The position numbers and the translations under genes were made by a program. The notes under the pieces were generated by a model that had not been told where the DNA came from, ran no database searches, and worked only from the letters and a program-made list of their open reading frames with translations. This document shows positions 61,020 through 64,000 of a stretch of DNA of 64,000 bases, piece by piece. The stretch is from Hofstenia miamia (taxonomy: Eukaryota; Xenacoelomorpha; Acoela; Hofsteniidae): contig CABFPE010000621.1 of the NCBI GenBank assembly GCA_900660155.1, positions 18,516-82,515 on the forward strand. The letters run 5' to 3'. The number at the start of each line of letters is the position of its first letter. The stretch's first letter is position 1.

Positions 61020-61860
61020 AAAATTTTAAACGAAAATAAGTCTTGATAGCAATGTGCGATTGGAATATCAACTATATCTGAAGAATACTGAGAGATAAAG
61101 TGAATTCTTTATTTGATGCAGTTGATCTTAACAAAATTAATTCTAGTATACCATTTAGACTAAATAACAACTCTTCTACTTTAATTGATTGCTTTCTTTT
61201 TAAGAACATTTACGATTTTGAGTATCAGATCCTTGGGTTGTAACTTGCATTTCATCCAATAACATATAGCATACAAACAGAAAATATGGTTAGAGGTTCG
61301 AGAAAGAGATAAAGTGATAACAGAAATTTTAAGCCTCACCTGGAGAATGAATCTTGGGATGGCGTTTTTCTATACTAGGATGGAAACTGCATGCCCTATT
61401 CATTTATTCATTCATTAATTACTTTTATAAATTTACAATGTCCAACTCAAAGAATTTTTCAAAATACGAAAATTGTAGTTATCGAATCACGCTCTCTTCC
61501 TGGTTAACTCTCAGCCTAAGAAAGTCATTAAATGCAAAAAGGGCGTACAAAATTTGCTTTCGAAATGAAACTGTTGATAACTAACAGTTACATAAAATTG
61601 CAAGCTAAAAATCTTATATTCCTCTGAGAGCAGCACAAAATCGGTATATGCAATCCGTATATAGTACATGTAGAATAAATGGGACTTCATCAACAATGCA
61701 TTGAACAGGAACAAGTTATAGGGTGAGCACCTGCATCCCATTAAAATTACTAATGAAGAAATATTAATTAATTCCAAAGATATTACTAATGCATTCAATG
61801 ATCAATTCATTAACCTAGGCAAATATCTGGGCTTTCGAGGCCATGTACACTAGAAGAAGA
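61020..61860 (+). pseudogene. Degraded LINE ORF2, endonuclease end to N-terminal RT
   Basis: The frames give STLIDCFLFKNIYDFEYQIL, the end of the LINE endonuclease before its SDH block, and later INSKDITNAFNDQFINLGKY, a pre-RT motif (x-x-D-I-A-N-A-F-N-x-Y-F) found in CR1/Jockey/RTE ORF2. Stops and frameshifts are frequent. It may be related to the fragments at 620 and 7190. Confidence 0.55.
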
Positions 61861-62352
61861 AGAAAAATCTATATTCCGATTGTTTTAACAATAAATAGAA
61901 ATGCTGATAACAATTCTGAAAGCGTCAAGAAAAGAAAGACAAACAAAATAAAACAAAATAAAGCAAAACAAGAAAGATGTACAAATAATAATGATAATTA
62001 ACTTGGGTTATGGCGATTGCTTGTTTCTATTAATAGAGTAATCAGGATTATAAAATTTATAGCCTCGCCATTTTAGTTTTTTTATATTATACGTACAAAA
62101 ATATTTTTTAATATCAATTTAAAAGTTTTAAATCTACTTATTTGTTGATAATACTTATATTTTGGTAATTCATTCCATATATGTAAAGCTGCGTTTAGAA
62201 ATGAATTTTTGATTATTCGCTTCTTATACCTAATAGGTTCAATTCTGTGTGATCTTTTATTTTGTTTATTGACTAATTTTGCAGCAAGAAACTCATTTTT
62301 TGTGTCGTTTTTAGGAGCTTAATTAACCTTAATAAAAACATGCAGAGATATA
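61861..62352. other. Spacer between LINE remnant and Penelope-like element
   Basis: AT-rich, with an A-rich stretch near 61940-61980. No supported feature. Part may be the 3' untranslated end of the Penelope-like element. Confidence 0.4.
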
Positions 62353-62377
62353 TTTCGACTTACAAAGTCATCGTCAG
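62353..62377 (-). ncRNA. Possible hammerhead-ribozyme-like core at the Penelope-like 3' end
   Basis: On the minus strand, about 200 bp after the endonuclease frame, CTGACGA is followed by a small hairpin (GACTT-TGT-AAGTC) and GAAA. This is the CUGANGA...stem II...GAAA core order of hammerhead ribozymes, which Penelope-like elements are known to carry in their terminal repeats. Stems I and III are not clear by eye, and one base between CTGACGA and the stem is unpaired. Confidence 0.4.
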
Positions 62378-64000
62378 TTTTACAAATTATTCCCTCTAAA
62401 TTTATTATATTTTACAATAATAATTATATTTTTTAAATTTTAAAAAGTGGCAAATTTAATTTATAAATATAGTCTTCTTTTGTGTTTAAACTTGGTTGCA
62501 AGGATTTTATAAAAATACTCTCAATAATTTTTAAATTACTTGATCGTGATGTCTGATGTAATATTTTTGTTTCAAAGTTTAGTCCGCATTTTTTAAGTGA
62601 TTAGATATATTAGAACTGGTCTCATGTTCTTTAATTCTTCTTGATAGTTGCCTACTAGAAAAACCAATATAATCTTCACCACAGGTGCATTTGATTTGAT
62701 AAATTATATTTGACTTATTGGTTTCTTTAGTTGTAGATTTTAATTGAAATTTTGTTCTTAGCTTATGATTGCTATATATAAATCTAACATTTTCTTTAAT
62801 TATTGATATTTTTTTGAGTTCTTTGATCATGTTTTCGGTATGAAGTCCTCTATATTCGATCTTAAAACAATGTTCATAATTAGTTTGATTGTTTTTTGAT
62901 CTTTTGTTTTTAATTAAAATGTCTTCTAATGATTTCTTAATATGTCGATCTAAGAAATTATTTGGATATTCATTCTTCTTTAATTCGATCTTAAGTTTTC
63001 CTATTTCTTGGTTAATTGTTCTATATGTGCTGCAATTGTCAAATATTCGATGAATACAACCTTTAATTAATGATATTTTGTAATTTAAAGGCGTATTTGA
63101 GTTGTAGTTCAATAACAATCCTGTGTCTGTTGGTTTATAATAGATTCCAGTTTCAAATTTGTTATCTTTTCTAATTATTTGTACATTCAAAAAATGAAAT
63201 TTGTTCTTAGTTTAAATCTCTTTTGTAAATTGAATACTCTTGTCAATTAAATTCAATTTTGTAAGTATGCTTTCTAATGCTTCTTCATCTTTTACTAATG
63301 CAAATATATCATCCATATAGCGTTGATAATAAATGAAGTGGATGTCTGATGTTGTAAATTTGTTTTGTAGTTAAATATATATTTGCAAGAGTAGAACTTA
63401 ACGGATTTCCCATGGCTAAACCACCCTTTTGACGATAAAATGTGTTGTTATTAAATTCCATTAAATTATTCTTCGTTGCTAAAGTTAATAGTTCTTTTGT
63501 TGTGTTATACTCCTGACTGTAAATTTTTGTGTTTTTATTCTTAAGGAGTTCAATTACATTTGTGTATAGACTCTTAATATCATATGAAACCATATAGCCT
63601 TTTGTGTTTTGTTTTATGATGTCATTAGCAAATTTTTTAGCATTGATGTTGATATTTGCTTCAGGTAATAAACTTAGCATTTTGTTTAGGGTTTCAGATA
63701 ATTTTTTGTTAATATTTCCACATGAGCTGGCAATCGGTCACAATGGACATTCTGGCTTCTGAATTTTTGCAAAGCCATATAATTTTGAATGTTTCAGATA
63801 TCTTTTTTTCATTCTCCATTTTCAGTAATTTTGCATTAAATTTATTTTCAAAGCAAATTGCAGGTAAATTTTTTGCATTTGCGTGTAATTGAATTCTTTC
63901 AAATTCATCACCTTTTAAAATGTTCATCATTTTTTTCTTATAGTCATCTCTTTTCATTATTGCGATTCCAATACCTTTATCATACAGGACAGCTTTTAAG
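62353..64000 (-). mobile_element. Penelope-like element (RT plus GIY-YIG), runs off the window
   Basis: Minus strand, 5' end beyond 64000. In order: an N-terminal part with MKRDDYKKKMMNIL; RT blocks VSYDIKSLYTNV, FYRQKGGLAMGNPLSSTLAN and YMDDIFALV; the connecting FLNVQIIRK and GIYYKPTDTG; and a C-terminal GIY-YIG endonuclease IIYQIKCTCGEDYIGFSSRQ ending near 62579. The combination of this RT type and GIY-YIG defines Penelope-like elements. The coding sequence is spread over at least three frames with a stop after the YMDD region, so this copy is inactive, though similarity is high enough to suggest it is not ancient. Confidence 0.9.

Noticed and set aside
1-64000. tRNA, rRNA or CRISPR features
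   Set aside because: No cloverleaf with conserved TTCRA-type T-loop, no rRNA core sequence and no regularly spaced short repeats with unique spacers were found by eye. The tandem repeats present are minisatellites.

Overview
This is a draft-assembly piece of an AT-rich metazoan nuclear genome. Spliced genes with GT..AG introns, animal gene families (TUT4/7, CFAP97-domain), and hAT, mariner, LINE and Penelope debris exclude a prokaryote or organelle. Introns are either ultra-short (40-70 bp) or several kb and full of transposon remains. That fits some flatworms and arthropods, but I cannot fix the lineage.

Two host genes can be reconstructed exon by exon. On the minus strand (8149 down to 1884) is a five-exon CFAP97-domain (hemingway / CFAP97D1-D2-like) gene encoding about 191 residues. 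On the plus strand, from at least 22643 (probably from 12.6 kb or earlier) to 60568, is a terminal uridylyltransferase of the TUT4/TUT7 type. It has the full animal layout: C2H2 finger, degenerate nucleotidyltransferase, first PAP-associated domain, zinc knuckle, active nucleotidyltransferase with DLD, second PAP domain, second knuckle and a proline-rich tail. About 25 exons join in phase to give about 1138 residues before any N-terminal exons.

The rest is mobile DNA. Six short hAT-type elements are recognised by terminal inverted repeats plus 8-bp target duplications (four perfect, two 7/8). There are two mariner-like elements with DUF4817-type helix-turn-helix transposases, a Tc1-like remnant, five or six degraded LINE pieces, a Penelope-like element running off the right end, and a small dispersed repeat family. 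The most notable object lies in the large TUT intron: a mariner of about 1.29 kb (31461-35491) interrupted by a 2.67-kb retroelement (31631-34296). Its polymerase resembles those of hepadnaviruses, and it is flanked by identical 75-bp direct repeats.

The assembly has artefacts. There are a 1000-N gap, a 175-N gap and several single-N joins, each single-N join flanked by near-identical copies of the same sequence. Several TUT exons appear twice for this reason. Extra exon copies should not be taken as real without read support.
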